Shown in pieces: positions 1 through 5,660 of a DNA stretch of 10,173 nt; the stretch's first letter is position 1, and every line of letters starts with the position of its first letter. This stretch comes from Thermoplasmata archaeon (GTDB taxonomy: Archaea > Thermoplasmatota > Thermoplasmata > Lutacidiplasmatales > UBA184). The stretch spans positions 1 to 10,173 of the forward strand of contig JASHVA010000080.1 of assembly GCA_030039715.1 (NCBI GenBank), given 5' to 3'. The notes under the pieces were generated by a model. It saw only the letters and a list, made by a program, of their open reading frames with translations, ran no database searches and was not told the DNA's origin. Position numbers and translations under genes: made by a program.

Positions 1-230
1 AGGAGCCACTTCTCCTCACCGGGTCGGAGCGCCTTCTCGCTCCACGTTCGTTGGTGGCCCAGGAAGGAGCGCCGGCCCATGACGACCGTCGTGACGTCGT
101 CGAACCGGTCGTACCACATATGCCGGAAGAGCGCGGTCACCCCTTCCGAGCGCCGATCCGACCCCGGGTACTTCGGGAACTCGCCGCGGCCGTCCAGTGT
201 CATGTACACGTTCGCCGTGATCCTTCGCAT
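1..230 (-). CDS. RibD C-terminal / dihydrofolate reductase-like protein (partial)
   Basis: Read leftwards from the ATG at 230, the frame is open to the window edge and gives 76 residues, so this is the N-terminal part only. It begins MRRITANVYMTLDGRGEFPK and later has TTVVMGRRSF. The early 'TLDG' strand and the 'VMGRRSF' segment are typical of the stand-alone RibD-C family, which shares the dihydrofolate reductase fold and binds NADPH. The true substrate of most such proteins is unknown, so a folate role should not be assumed. The start is fixed by a strong GGAGG Shine-Dalgarno five bases upstream. It faces away from an ArsR regulator and an SRPBCC gene. RibD-C, ArsR and SRPBCC genes are often neighbours in bacteria, which suggests one shared regulon and possibly one transferred cassette. 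Confidence 0.85.
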   Translation of the reverse strand, partial: MRRITANVYMTLDGRGEFPKYPGSDRRSEGVTALFRHMWYDRFDDVTTVVMGRRSFLGHQRTWSEKALRPGEEKWL

Positions 231-240
231 CTTCTCCTCC
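231..240 (-). promoter_or_regulatory. Shine-Dalgarno site for the RibD-C-like gene
   Basis: On the minus strand the bases directly before the ATG read ggaggagaag, a near-perfect anti-16S match with good spacing. It decides the start at 230 and implies a transcript with a leader, unlike the divergent ArsR gene. Confidence 0.75.
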
Positions 241-303
241 CCCAATCGTTGCGCGCCTCGAGGCCCCTCGGACACTCGACGACGCGAGCGCATGCATAAA
301 TCG

Positions 304-313
304 ACATATATCC
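304..313 (+). promoter_or_regulatory. TATA box, probable leaderless promoter of the ArsR/SRPBCC operon
   Basis: An AT-rich acatatatcc stands out in very GC-rich DNA. Its centre lies about 25 bases before the GTG at 333, the usual distance from an archaeal TATA box to the transcription start. The mRNA probably begins at or next to the start codon. An ArsR-type repressor made from this promoter could bind here and also affect the divergent gene; that is inference. Confidence 0.6.
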
Positions 314-332
314 CTTTAGGCATGATAGGCCC

Positions 333-662
333 GTGCCCGACGTCTTCCGGCTGCTGGCACCGCCCTCGCGACGCCATCTTCTCGAGGCGCTGCGGGACGG
401 GGAGCGGTCCGTCCACGACCTGGTCGAGCGCACGCGCATGTCCCAGCCTTCGGTCTCGAAGCAGCTGCGCATCCTCCGCGAATCGGGCCTGGTCTCCCTT
501 CGCTCGGAGGGACGCCACCACTTGTACTCGATACGGGGGCGCTCGCTGCGGGAGGCCTCCGAGTGGCTTTCCTACTACGAGCGATTCTGGGAAGGGGGCC
601 TGAAGCGAATGGACGAAGCGCTCCAACGGGAGCCCGGTCCGAGAGCGCGGAGGAAGCCGTGA
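333..662 (+). CDS. ArsR-family winged-helix transcriptional regulator
   Basis: 109 residues starting at a GTG. The segment from about residue 5 to 70 is a winged helix: 'PPSRRHLLEAL' (helix 1), 'SVHDLVERTRMSQPSVSKQL' (helix-turn-helix with recognition helix), and 'EGRHHLYSIR' (wing). The tail 'WLSYYERFWEGGLKRMDEAL' is typical of the ArsR subgroup encoded next to SRPBCC/AHSA1 proteins. No metal-binding cysteines are present, so this is probably not an arsenic or metal sensor. The stop codon overlaps the GTG of the next gene by four bases (GTGA), indicating translational coupling. The role is inferred as repressor of its own operon and probably of the divergent RibD-C gene. Confidence 0.9.
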   Translation: MPDVFRLLAPPSRRHLLEALRDGERSVHDLVERTRMSQPSVSKQLRILRESGLVSLRSEGRHHLYSIRGRSLREASEWLSYYERFWEGGLKRMDEALQREPGPRARRKP

Positions 663-1195
663 GGTCACCGAGCGAGACGGCGACCGCGGTCCGGATCGAG
701 AAGGTCCTGCACGCTCCTCCCGAGCGCGTTTTTCGCGCCTTCCTCGAGCCCGAGCTGATGCGTCAATGGATCGCCCCGGACGACCTGCACGTCGATCGAC
801 TCACCGTGGACCCGCGCGTCGGCGGACGCGTCGAGGTCTGGCATTCCCGCGACGGCGAGGGTACCGGAAAGTTCGAGGGGCGGTTCGTCAAGATCGACCC
901 GCCGCGGGAGCTCGTCTACCACTGGGCCTTCGTCGGAACGGAACCGGAGAAGGGGGAGTACTTCGACACGCTCGTCACGGTCCGGCTCCGCGCGGGGCGC
1001 GACGGCGAGACCGAAGTCACGGTGGTCCATGAGAGGCTGGCCGAGCTCCGCCGGGGGGCGCCCCACGTCTACCACCGGCTCCTGCCGGGATGGGAGAACT
1101 GCCTCGACAAGCTCGGACGCGCGGCGCGGGGCGCCGCGGCGGTCCCGCATCGTGGCCCCGAACCGGATGGGTCACGCGATCCAGCGGCCGGATAA
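659..1195 (+). CDS. SRPBCC / AHSA1-domain protein
   Basis: 178 residues from the GTG that overlaps the ArsR stop. The frame is open further upstream, but the coupled GTG best fits the domain start 'VRIEKVLHAPPERVFRAFLEPELMRQWIAP'. That opening, the 'GGRVEV' strand, 'GRFVKIDPPRELVYHWAF' and the C-terminal helix 'LLPGWENCLDKLG' are the marks of the AHSA1 (Activator of Hsp90 ATPase C-terminal-like) branch of the START/SRPBCC fold, which forms a hydrophobic ligand cavity. Family members paired with an ArsR regulator are generally uncharacterised. The last 25 or so residues are low in complexity and rich in Arg, Gly and Pro, lying beyond the family's usual end. Cytoplasmic; ligand unknown. Confidence 0.88.
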   Translation: MRSPSETATAVRIEKVLHAPPERVFRAFLEPELMRQWIAPDDLHVDRLTVDPRVGGRVEVWHSRDGEGTGKFEGRFVKIDPPRELVYHWAFVGTEPEKGEYFDTLVTVRLRAGRDGETEVTVVHERLAELRRGAPHVYHRLLPGWENCLDKLGRAARGAAAVPHRGPEPDGSRDPAAG

Positions 1196-1364
1196 CTCCC
1201 CCGGAGCGACGCGCGCGCCCGAACCGCTGCCTCTGGGTCGAGGCGACGTCGACGGAGAGCCGCTTCCGAACCGAGGACTTCGCAGGTCGCTCGTCGGCCG
1301 GCCGAGCACTCCCCTCCCGGTGGTGTTTCCCCAACCGGCGCTGCGGGTCCGGCCCGTGCCCGAT

Positions 1365-1670
1365 TCAGGTCGATGGGCGCGAGCCGGTCCCCGCGCTCCC
1401 CGATCGTGGCCGACGGCCCGGTCGCGGAGCCGCCTTCCGGGGCGCCCCGAACGCAGTGTAGGTTACGCCGTGCGGTCCGATGCGGTCCTCCCAAGCGAAG
1501 CGACCACCGGTCAACGCGCAGAGTTCCTTCACTTTCCGATTCTTCTCGGGTTGGGAGAGCGAACGAAATCCGGCTCGCTCCTCTTCGGTCCAGCGTCGAC
1601 CCATCGCCGCGCGAAACAGATCCGCGAACGAGTATCGGCAGGGGAACCAAGCCAAGGAATCGTCGCCCAT
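1365..1670 (-). CDS. Small uncharacterised protein (leaderless gene)
   Basis: 101 residues. I cannot assign a known family with confidence. The core, about residues 25-77, looks like a genuine globular protein: 'RRWTEEERAGFRSL', 'PEKNRKVKELCALTGG', then 'WEDRIGPHGVTYTAF', that is two amphipathic helices followed by a short beta-rich end. The last 25 residues are Arg/Pro/Gly-rich and may be read-through past an ancestral stop. A TATA-like box centred about 28 bases before the ATG gives a leaderless promoter and supports this start; M23 is an alternative. The gene is divergent from the BtuF-like gene and convergent with the SRPBCC gene. No signal peptide or membrane segment is seen. The overlapping plus-strand frames in this stretch lack any domain signal. 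Confidence 0.6.
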   Translation of the reverse strand: MGDDSLAWFPCRYSFADLFRAAMGRRWTEEERAGFRSLSQPEKNRKVKELCALTGGRFAWEDRIGPHGVTYTAFGAPRKAAPRPGRRPRSGSAGTGSRPST

Positions 1671-1691
1671 CGGATCGGAAATCCGTCGCGA

Positions 1692-1702
1692 GCATACATA
1701 AG
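1692..1702 (-). promoter_or_regulatory. TATA box for the small gene starting at 1670
   Basis: On the minus strand the site reads cttatgtatgc, an AT-rich island in GC-rich sequence. It is centred about 28 bases before the ATG at 1670, as expected for a leaderless archaeal transcript. Confidence 0.5.
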
Positions 1703-1857
1703 CTGGACGGCGAGGGGCCGCTCCGATCGCACGGTTCGGGTCGCACCCATGGCCGGCGCGGTCCGACGCACTTCTTCCCGCGGACCACGTTCGACAGGAG
1801 GTCGGCCGAGGCCGCGCGTACGGATTCGCTCGCCACCGGCCGAAGCGTTCTTTTCCG

Positions 1858-1875
1858 CCCCGGGCTTGTCCGGGG
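1858..1875. repeat. GC-rich palindrome just before the BtuF-like start
   Basis: A perfect 6-base inverted repeat, CCCCGG and CCGGGG, separated by six bases, ends 14 bases before the ATG at 1890. It could be an operator or an RNA hairpin that limits translation, or chance in GC-rich sequence. Confidence 0.3.
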
Positions 1876-1889
1876 TGGTCGCGTCCGCG

Positions 1890-2804
1890 ATGAATCTCGT
1901 CTCCTTCCTACCGGCCGCCACGGAAATGGCGTTCGCGCTGGATCTGGGTTCCCAGGTCCGGGCGGTCAGCCACGAGTGCGACTACCCGGCGGAGGCGCGG
2001 CAGAAGCCGGTGGTGGTCCGGCTCGCGGTCGACCTTACCGGTCTCTCCCCCCGGGAGATCGACGCACGGGTGAGCCGGCAGCTCCACGACCAGGGCACGC
2101 TCTACCATATCGACGAGGCCGTGCTTCGCGAGGCCTCGCCGGACGTCGTCATGACCCAGAACTTGTGCCAGGTCTGCGCGCCCTCGGGCAACGAGGCGAG
2201 CCGGGCACTCGCGCTCCTGCGTCCACCGCCGGAGGTCCTCTGGATGACGCCGCATTCCGTGTCCGGAATCGCCGACAACATTCGGGAGTTGGGAGCGACG
2301 GCCGACCGGGAGACCCGGGCCGCCTCGCTCGCGGAGTCGGTGGAGGGGACGATGACTCGGCTCACGCGCGAGAGCCGGGGCCTCCCGCGGCCACGGGTGT
2401 TCTGCCTCGAGTGGGTCGAACCGATCTTCGGGGCGGGGCACTGGGTGCCCGAAATGGTCGAAGCCGCGGGCGGCGTGGACAGCCTCGCCCGCCGCGGCTC
2501 AGACTCCGTGCGGATTCCGTGGGAGCAGGTGCGCCGTTACGACCCGGAAGTGCTGATCGTCTCACCGTGCGGCTACCACCTCGGGCCGGCCCGGGCCGCG
2601 GCCGAGAAGCTTCTTCTCGAACCGGGCTGGGAAACGCTCTCCGCCGTCCGGAACGGACGGGTGTACGCGGTCGATGCGGACTCTTATCTCTCGCGACCCG
2701 GGCCCCGCATTGCGGACGGCGCCCGCCTGCTCGCGCATCTGCTGCACCCGGACGAGTTCGATTGGACCGGTCCGGGGGACGCGTTCGCCGCAGTCAGTAC
2801 CTGA
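1890..2804 (+). CDS. BtuF-like (periplasmic-binding-protein fold) protein without signal peptide
   Basis: 304 residues. The chain opens directly with the mature fold, 'MNLVSFLPAATEMAFALDLG', followed by 'AVSHECDYP' (residues 26-33), 'SPDVVMTQNLCQVCA' (83-97) and 'GRVYAVDADSYLSRPGPR' near the C-terminus. These mark the class III helical-backbone substrate-binding fold (PF01497) that includes the vitamin B12-binding protein BtuF. No signal peptide, lipobox or membrane anchor precedes the fold. The frame is open upstream, but the upstream translation is low-complexity Arg/Pro-rich sequence. No permease or ATPase of a B12 importer is adjacent. The HECDYP and LCxVCA motifs belong to a subgroup of these proteins that I believe is largely stand-alone. 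Function is therefore uncertain: a cytosolic corrinoid or metal-ligand binder is inference. An in-frame GTG at 1875 is a less likely start. Confidence 0.85.
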   Translation: MNLVSFLPAATEMAFALDLGSQVRAVSHECDYPAEARQKPVVVRLAVDLTGLSPREIDARVSRQLHDQGTLYHIDEAVLREASPDVVMTQNLCQVCAPSGNEASRALALLRPPPEVLWMTPHSVSGIADNIRELGATADRETRAASLAESVEGTMTRLTRESRGLPRPRVFCLEWVEPIFGAGHWVPEMVEAAGGVDSLARRGSDSVRIPWEQVRRYDPEVLIVSPCGYHLGPARAAAEKLLLEPGWETLSAVRNGRVYAVDADSYLSRPGPRIADGARLLAHLLHPDEFDWTGPGDAFAAVST

Positions 2805-2858
2805 TTCGCCGCACGCGGGGACACGGCCGATGCAGCTCGTGGCGCCGGGAAGTGGTCA

Positions 2859-2932
2859 CGGGCCCGCCGGGATTCGAGCCCGGGTTTGAGGCTCCGACAG
2901 CCGCCGTGATCTCCAGGCCGTATCACGGGACC
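2859..2932 (-). pseudogene. Degenerate tRNA-Arg(TCG)-like sequence
   Basis: 74 bases fold roughly as a tRNA when read on the minus strand. The acceptor is GGTCCCG against CGGGCCC with one T/C mismatch. A D-region helix GTGAT/ATCAC is present. The anticodon arm GCGGC-TGTCGGA-GCCTC has one mismatch, and the T-arm CCGGG-CTCGAAT-CCCGG pairs fully. The loop would place TCG (Arg) as anticodon. Position 33, which is T in practically all tRNAs, is G here, and position 54, normally T, is C. These changes together suggest a decayed gene or an attachment-site copy, not a working tRNA. It lies after the BtuF-like gene and is the longest of four related tRNA 3' ends in the window. Confidence 0.55.
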
Positions 2933-3035
2933 GCGCGCGAGTGAGCCGCGTCGGAATGTGGTCGACGAGGAACCCAAGAGAGGCGCCGGGTGGGACTTTC
3001 CACTCGCGGTCGATCAGCCCGGTCGCACTCGCTCG

Positions 3036-3043
3036 TTATAAGG
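3036..3043 (+). promoter_or_regulatory. TATA box for the DinB-family gene
   Basis: ttataagg lies about 38 bases before the GTG at 3076. A start about 25 bases downstream would leave a leader of roughly 12 bases that contains a short gagg ribosome-binding motif. Confidence 0.5.
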
Positions 3044-3075
3044 CGCGATGATGCGTTCTCGCCCGAGGAATTCGA

Positions 3076-3624
3076 GTGGGGACGGAAGTCGACGGGCTCC
3101 GTGCCTGGTTCGGGTACATTGCCCGGGCAAGACGGGGTTATCTCGCCACCTTCGGGCAGCTCCGCGCTGAGGAGCTCGCCCGGGACCGAGGGGCGTCCCT
3201 TCCCAGCATGGCCGAGATATTCCTCCACTCGAGCGATGCGATGTTCGTTTGGGTCCGAAGGTGCTCCGTTCGTCCGATTGCGGATCCTCCCGAACCCCGG
3301 CGAGGGCCCGCGACGCTCGCGCATCTCTTCGAATTCGACGCGTACGTTCAGGCAAGAGTTCAGGAGTTCATGGATTCATTGCGAGCGGAAGACCTGGATC
3401 GGCCGGTTCGGATCCGGGCGGACCGATCGAAGGAGTACGACTATGATATTCCCGTGCGGGACGTCCTCTGGCACCTCGTCGAGGAGGAGCTTCAACACCG
3501 CGGGGAACTCAACGCCCTGCTATGGCAGATCGACGTGGACGCACCGGTCTACGACTGGATCGACTGGGCCGGCGAACTCGGCCGTTCCCTTCGGCCCGAC
3601 CCCCGGCGGACTAAGAGTGAGTAG
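3076..3624 (+). CDS. DinB/YfiT-like four-helix protein
   Basis: 182 residues from a GTG that has a gagg motif eight bases upstream. The pattern is that of the DinB superfamily: helix 1 'LRAWFGYIARARRGYLATF', helix 2 with 'SMAEIFLHSSDAMFVW' (His51), and the late helix 'VLWHLVEEELQHRGELNALL' (His133, Glu137, His141). The usual HxxxHxxxHRG motif reads HxxxExxxHRG here, so the metal site would use His51, His141 and either His133 or Glu137. Known members include damage-inducible DinB of Bacillus and thiol-dependent S-transferases (bacillithiol or mycothiol type); the substrate cannot be predicted. It is a single-gene unit between two tRNA-like fragments, with no partner gene. Confidence 0.85.
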   Translation: MGTEVDGLRAWFGYIARARRGYLATFGQLRAEELARDRGASLPSMAEIFLHSSDAMFVWVRRCSVRPIADPPEPRRGPATLAHLFEFDAYVQARVQEFMDSLRAEDLDRPVRIRADRSKEYDYDIPVRDVLWHLVEEELQHRGELNALLWQIDVDAPVYDWIDWAGELGRSLRPDPRRTKSE

Positions 3625-3632
3625 CCCTGGAA

Positions 3633-3679
3633 CCTGTCAGAGGGGTCTCGAGCCCGCGACGGCACCTTTCTCTGACGGG
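3633..3679. repeat. Inverted repeat between the DinB-family gene and a tRNA 3'-end fragment
   Basis: cctgtcagag at 3633 pairs with ctctgacggg ending at 3679 (9 of 10 bases) across a 27-base loop. It starts eight bases after the DinB-family stop codon and ends just before the tRNA-like fragment. It could be a terminator hairpin or a recombination-arm site; neither is shown. Confidence 0.35.
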
Positions 3680-3680
3680 A

Positions 3681-3705
3681 TGGGCCCGCCGGGATTCGGA
3701 CCCGG
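3681..3705 (-). repeat. tRNA 3'-end fragment, copy 2 (T-arm plus acceptor)
   Basis: On the minus strand the fragment holds a complete T-arm, CCGGG-TCCGAAT-CCCGG, followed by acceptor strand CGGGCCC and discriminator A. The T-loop has C at position 55, where T is conserved. No matching 5' acceptor, D-arm or anticodon arm is recognisable upstream, so this is a fragment and not a gene. Its sequence nearly matches the 3' end of the tRNA-like sequence at 2859, as expected of an attachment-site remnant left by an integrated element. Confidence 0.5.
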
Positions 3706-3909
3706 ACTTGGTGCGTCGAACGGGCCGGAGGCAGGGAAGACCGCTCGAGCGCAACTCGGCTCAACGACAGAATTTGCGGCGACTATCCGCCCGCGTGCCC
3801 CGCACCGTCGCACTATCCCGGCGTACTCCCGACCTCGCCCGAGCGACTCTCTCGCAGCCTTAGCCTATGCCCTTCGGCCACTTGCCCTCGGTGACGTCGA
3901 GCGATGACT

Positions 3910-4320
3910 TTACGACCCGAGCCAGTCCGTCTCCGGAAGTCCTTTGAAGTGAGGATCGCCCGTCAATACCGACCCCTGCAGAGTGCGAGCCATCGAGAGA
4001 ATGACCGAATCCGACAACCCCGGCGGGTCGAGGCGCCGCGCCCGTGCGCTCCGGCGAAGTTCGGACTCTGCCTCGAACACCCCGACCGCGACGTCCACCG
4101 TGATCGGGACCACCTCGCTCAGGGTCGAGATATCTCGGATCTTTTGCCGGATGACGTCTTGATCGACCCGGCTCCGGGCGAGCTTTCGCGCGACTTCGGC
4201 CAGCACCAGATCCGGCGTGGCCACTACGTCGGCCCGGGACAGTGCCTCGCGTACCCTCCCCTCGTGGACCGACCCCGTCAAGAACTCGATCCACGCGAAT
4301 GAGTCAACGATCACGATCAA
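3910..4320 (-). CDS. vapC: VapC-type PIN-domain ribonuclease toxin
   Basis: 136 residues, the normal length for VapC. The four acidic PIN residues that bind Mg2+/Mn2+ are present: Asp6 in 'MIVIVDSFAWIEF', Glu42 in 'PDLVLAEVARKL', Asp104 in 'GLSDSVILSMAR' and Asp122 in 'VLTGDPHFKGL'. Family members cleave RNA, often tRNA anticodon loops or rRNA, and are inhibited by their VapB partner. The ATG lies 17 bases inside the upstream vapB gene, so the two are translated from one mRNA. The pair sits between tRNA 3'-end fragments, a common place for toxin-antitoxin cassettes that stabilise integrated islands. The domain looks intact and probably active. Confidence 0.92.
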   Translation of the reverse strand: MIVIVDSFAWIEFLTGSVHEGRVREALSRADVVATPDLVLAEVARKLARSRVDQDVIRQKIRDISTLSEVVPITVDVAVGVFEAESELRRSARARRLDPPGLSDSVILSMARTLQGSVLTGDPHFKGLPETDWLGS

Positions 4321-4516
4321 TCCGATCCGCCTCGCTGAACCGGCTCACCTTGCCCCGTAGGCTTCCCGACAAGCGATGGATGATTGCTCCCCGTTGCAGT
4401 TTGAGCACCTCTCGGATGGTCTCGTCCGCGGTCTCGGTCTGAAGCGCTCTCTGGACCCGCTCGAGTTCGGACAGGGTATCCCGGGAGACTCGGACCGTCG
4501 TGGCTCCGGCGCTCAT
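4304..4516 (-). CDS. vapB: VapB-type ribbon-helix-helix antitoxin
   Basis: 70 residues beginning MSAGATTVRVSRDTLSELER. The short 'TTVRVSRDTL' strand and the two helices 'SELERVQRAL' and 'ETADETIREVLKLQ' match a ribbon-helix-helix DNA-binding domain. The basic C-terminal tail, about residues 45-70 with 'SLRGKVSRF', would wrap around and block the VapC active site. The frame continues far upstream, but this ATG is favoured because a TATA box sits about 26 bases before it, giving a leaderless mRNA. The stop overlaps the vapC start by 17 bases. Autoregulation by VapB or VapBC binding near the TATA box is the family norm. Confidence 0.82.
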   Translation of the reverse strand: MSAGATTVRVSRDTLSELERVQRALQTETADETIREVLKLQRGAIIHRLSGSLRGKVSRFSEADRIDRDR

Positions 4517-4537
4517 GGTAATGAAGTATATTGCGTA

Positions 4538-4546
4538 GCATATATG
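4538..4546 (-). promoter_or_regulatory. TATA box of the vapBC operon
   Basis: On the minus strand the site reads catatatgc, centred about 26 bases before the vapB ATG at 4516. A second AT-rich stretch, caatata, lies closer to the start but at a distance too short for a TATA box. Confidence 0.6.
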
Positions 4547-4766
4547 ATTGCGACCCGTCGCCCGAACGAGGATGACACGGTTAGTCTTCAAGCACGGGTG
4601 CCTCGGATCGGGACTTCGGTGGACCCTCGCTTCCCTTTCCGAGAGGGACGAACCCGGCGATGGGAGGGCGACTCGGACCAGCACCGGCTGACTCGCCTCG
4701 TGGACCGAACTCCGAAGGAATGCCGCAGCGCGGGCAGTGGAATGTGCTGCTTATGACTCAGTAGAA

Positions 4767-4952
4767 CTAGCCCCTTCCCCACTCGTTTGCGACGGCGAGC
4801 CAGAGGAAGAATAGCCCGAGAAAGACACAGAAGCCGGTCGCAACGACCGGAGGCAGGTTGTCGGGTGTTGGAATTGTAGAAGATTCGAAGACGAGCGCGG
4901 CGGCAAATGCAACGACCACGAAGCTGACGAAGACAACGGTTCCGAGCTTCAC
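4767..4952 (-). CDS. Small two-helix membrane protein, unknown function
   Basis: 61 residues from a GTG. Two hydrophobic helices are clear: about residues 4-22 ('GTVVFVSFVVVAFAAALVF') and about 35-55 ('PVVATGFCVFLGLFFLWLAV'), joined by a short polar loop with 'TIPTPDNLPP'. No family is recognised. It lies in the accessory zone between vapBC and the first long repeat and shares no obvious operon. I see no convincing TATA box or Shine-Dalgarno site, so reality rests on the clean hydrophobic pattern in an otherwise Arg/Pro-rich shadow background. It could be a decayed leftover of an integrated element. Confidence 0.5.
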   Translation of the reverse strand: MKLGTVVFVSFVVVAFAAALVFESSTIPTPDNLPPVVATGFCVFLGLFFLWLAVANEWGRG

Positions 4953-5178
4953 GGAGTCGATTCACAATTCGCGGTGCGGGACATCATCGGTCGATTCAGC
5001 GGGTACTGACGATCTGGACCGTCGCCTCGCCCCCGGGGTAGCCACAGAGCCTCGTAGCTTCGAAGAGGCCATGGGAACTTCTCCTGGGAAGTTGTCCTCA
5101 AAGTCCCCCGTCCCGCTCTTGACTCGAATAGGAGGTGCAGGTGTCGCCCGACGCGTCCACGATAAGCGAGACCAATGA

Positions 5179-5303
5179 CTTCAATCCAAGGATGATTGGC
5201 TGTCGGTTTCCCGAGGGTCGGTCTGCGCCCCTCCCTCAGGCGGGGGAAGGCCGCCGGCCTGGGTTCCATAAGGAAAGTGTGGCGGGCCCGCCGGGACTCG
5301 AAC
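5179..5303. repeat. Long direct repeat, left copy
   Basis: 125 bases align without gaps to 9208-9332, about 80% identical by eye. The best-kept blocks are the left end (cttcaatcc, aggatga, gtcggttt), the ataaggaa block and the tRNA 3' end at the right. The middle holds a CCTCCC...GGGGGAAGG stem that is also possible in the other copy, with changed bases. The left edge starts sharply at cttcaatcc. The copies bracket about 3.9 kb. Confidence 0.8.
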
Positions 5304-5307
5304 CTGT
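5283..5307 (-). repeat. tRNA 3'-end fragment, copy 3
   Basis: On the minus strand this reads a T-loop (TTCGAGT), the 3' T-stem CCCGG, acceptor strand CGGGCCC and discriminator G. The 5' T-stem (ACAGG) no longer pairs, so only the last 20 or so tRNA bases are preserved. A small hairpin, CGGTA/TACCG at 5310-5327, lies directly upstream, and the integrase fragment ends at 5345. A tRNA 3' end beside an integrase is the classic arrangement of an attachment site. Confidence 0.55.
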
Positions 5308-5344
5308 TCCGGTAAGGAAAGATACCGTCGCGAGCCGGCATCGG

Positions 5345-5635
5345 CTACCGCGCCTCCTGCCCCAAGGACCGCGGGGGCGGCAGCGCCTGATCGAGGACCC
5401 GCATGGCGGAAACCATGTCGTCGTTTCTCAGGGCGAGGTACCGAATCGTCGTCTTCGTGTCCTGGTGTCCAAGAAAGTCGCTGATCACCTCGAGCGGTAC
5501 CCCCTGGGTCCAGAGCGTCCGTCCGAACGTCCGCCGCAGGGCGTGGTTCAGGTTCCAGGACATTCGAATCCCCGCGTCCTCGAAGGCCGGTCGTATCAGG
5601 CGCTCGTCGACGTACCAGCGTCCCCACGTGCGGAG
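5345..5635 (-). pseudogene. Tyrosine recombinase (integrase), C-terminal fragment
   Basis: The frame gives 'LRTWGRWYVDERLIRPAFEDAGIR' and then, from an internal ATG at 5563, 'MSWNLNHALRRTFGRTLW...EVISDFLGHQDTKTTIRYLALRNDDM'. This carries the second half of the tyrosine recombinase active site: His-x-x-Arg in 'HALRR', the 'LGH' histidine and the nucleophile Tyr in 'IRYLAL'. The N-terminal core-binding domain and the first catalytic Arg and Lys are missing. Homology stops about 25 bases from the stop codon of the ABC permease gene, so the 5' part was lost at that junction. Alone the fragment cannot recombine DNA. Its 3' end lies about 40 bases from tRNA fragment copy 3. It may be a decayed SSV-type split integrase half or a simple truncation. 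Confidence 0.82.
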
Positions 5636-5660
5636 GGATCCCGCGGGACCGGGACCCGGC

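Noticed and set aside
1373..2944. A 523-residue plus-strand reading frame overlapping the BtuF-like gene
   Set aside because: It is Arg/Pro/Gly-rich, out of frame with a clear family match, and ends in the antisense of a tRNA-like sequence.
3681..3790. Complete tRNA gene at copy 2
   Set aside because: No 5' acceptor, D-arm or anticodon arm pairs with the T-arm/acceptor fragment, even allowing an intron.
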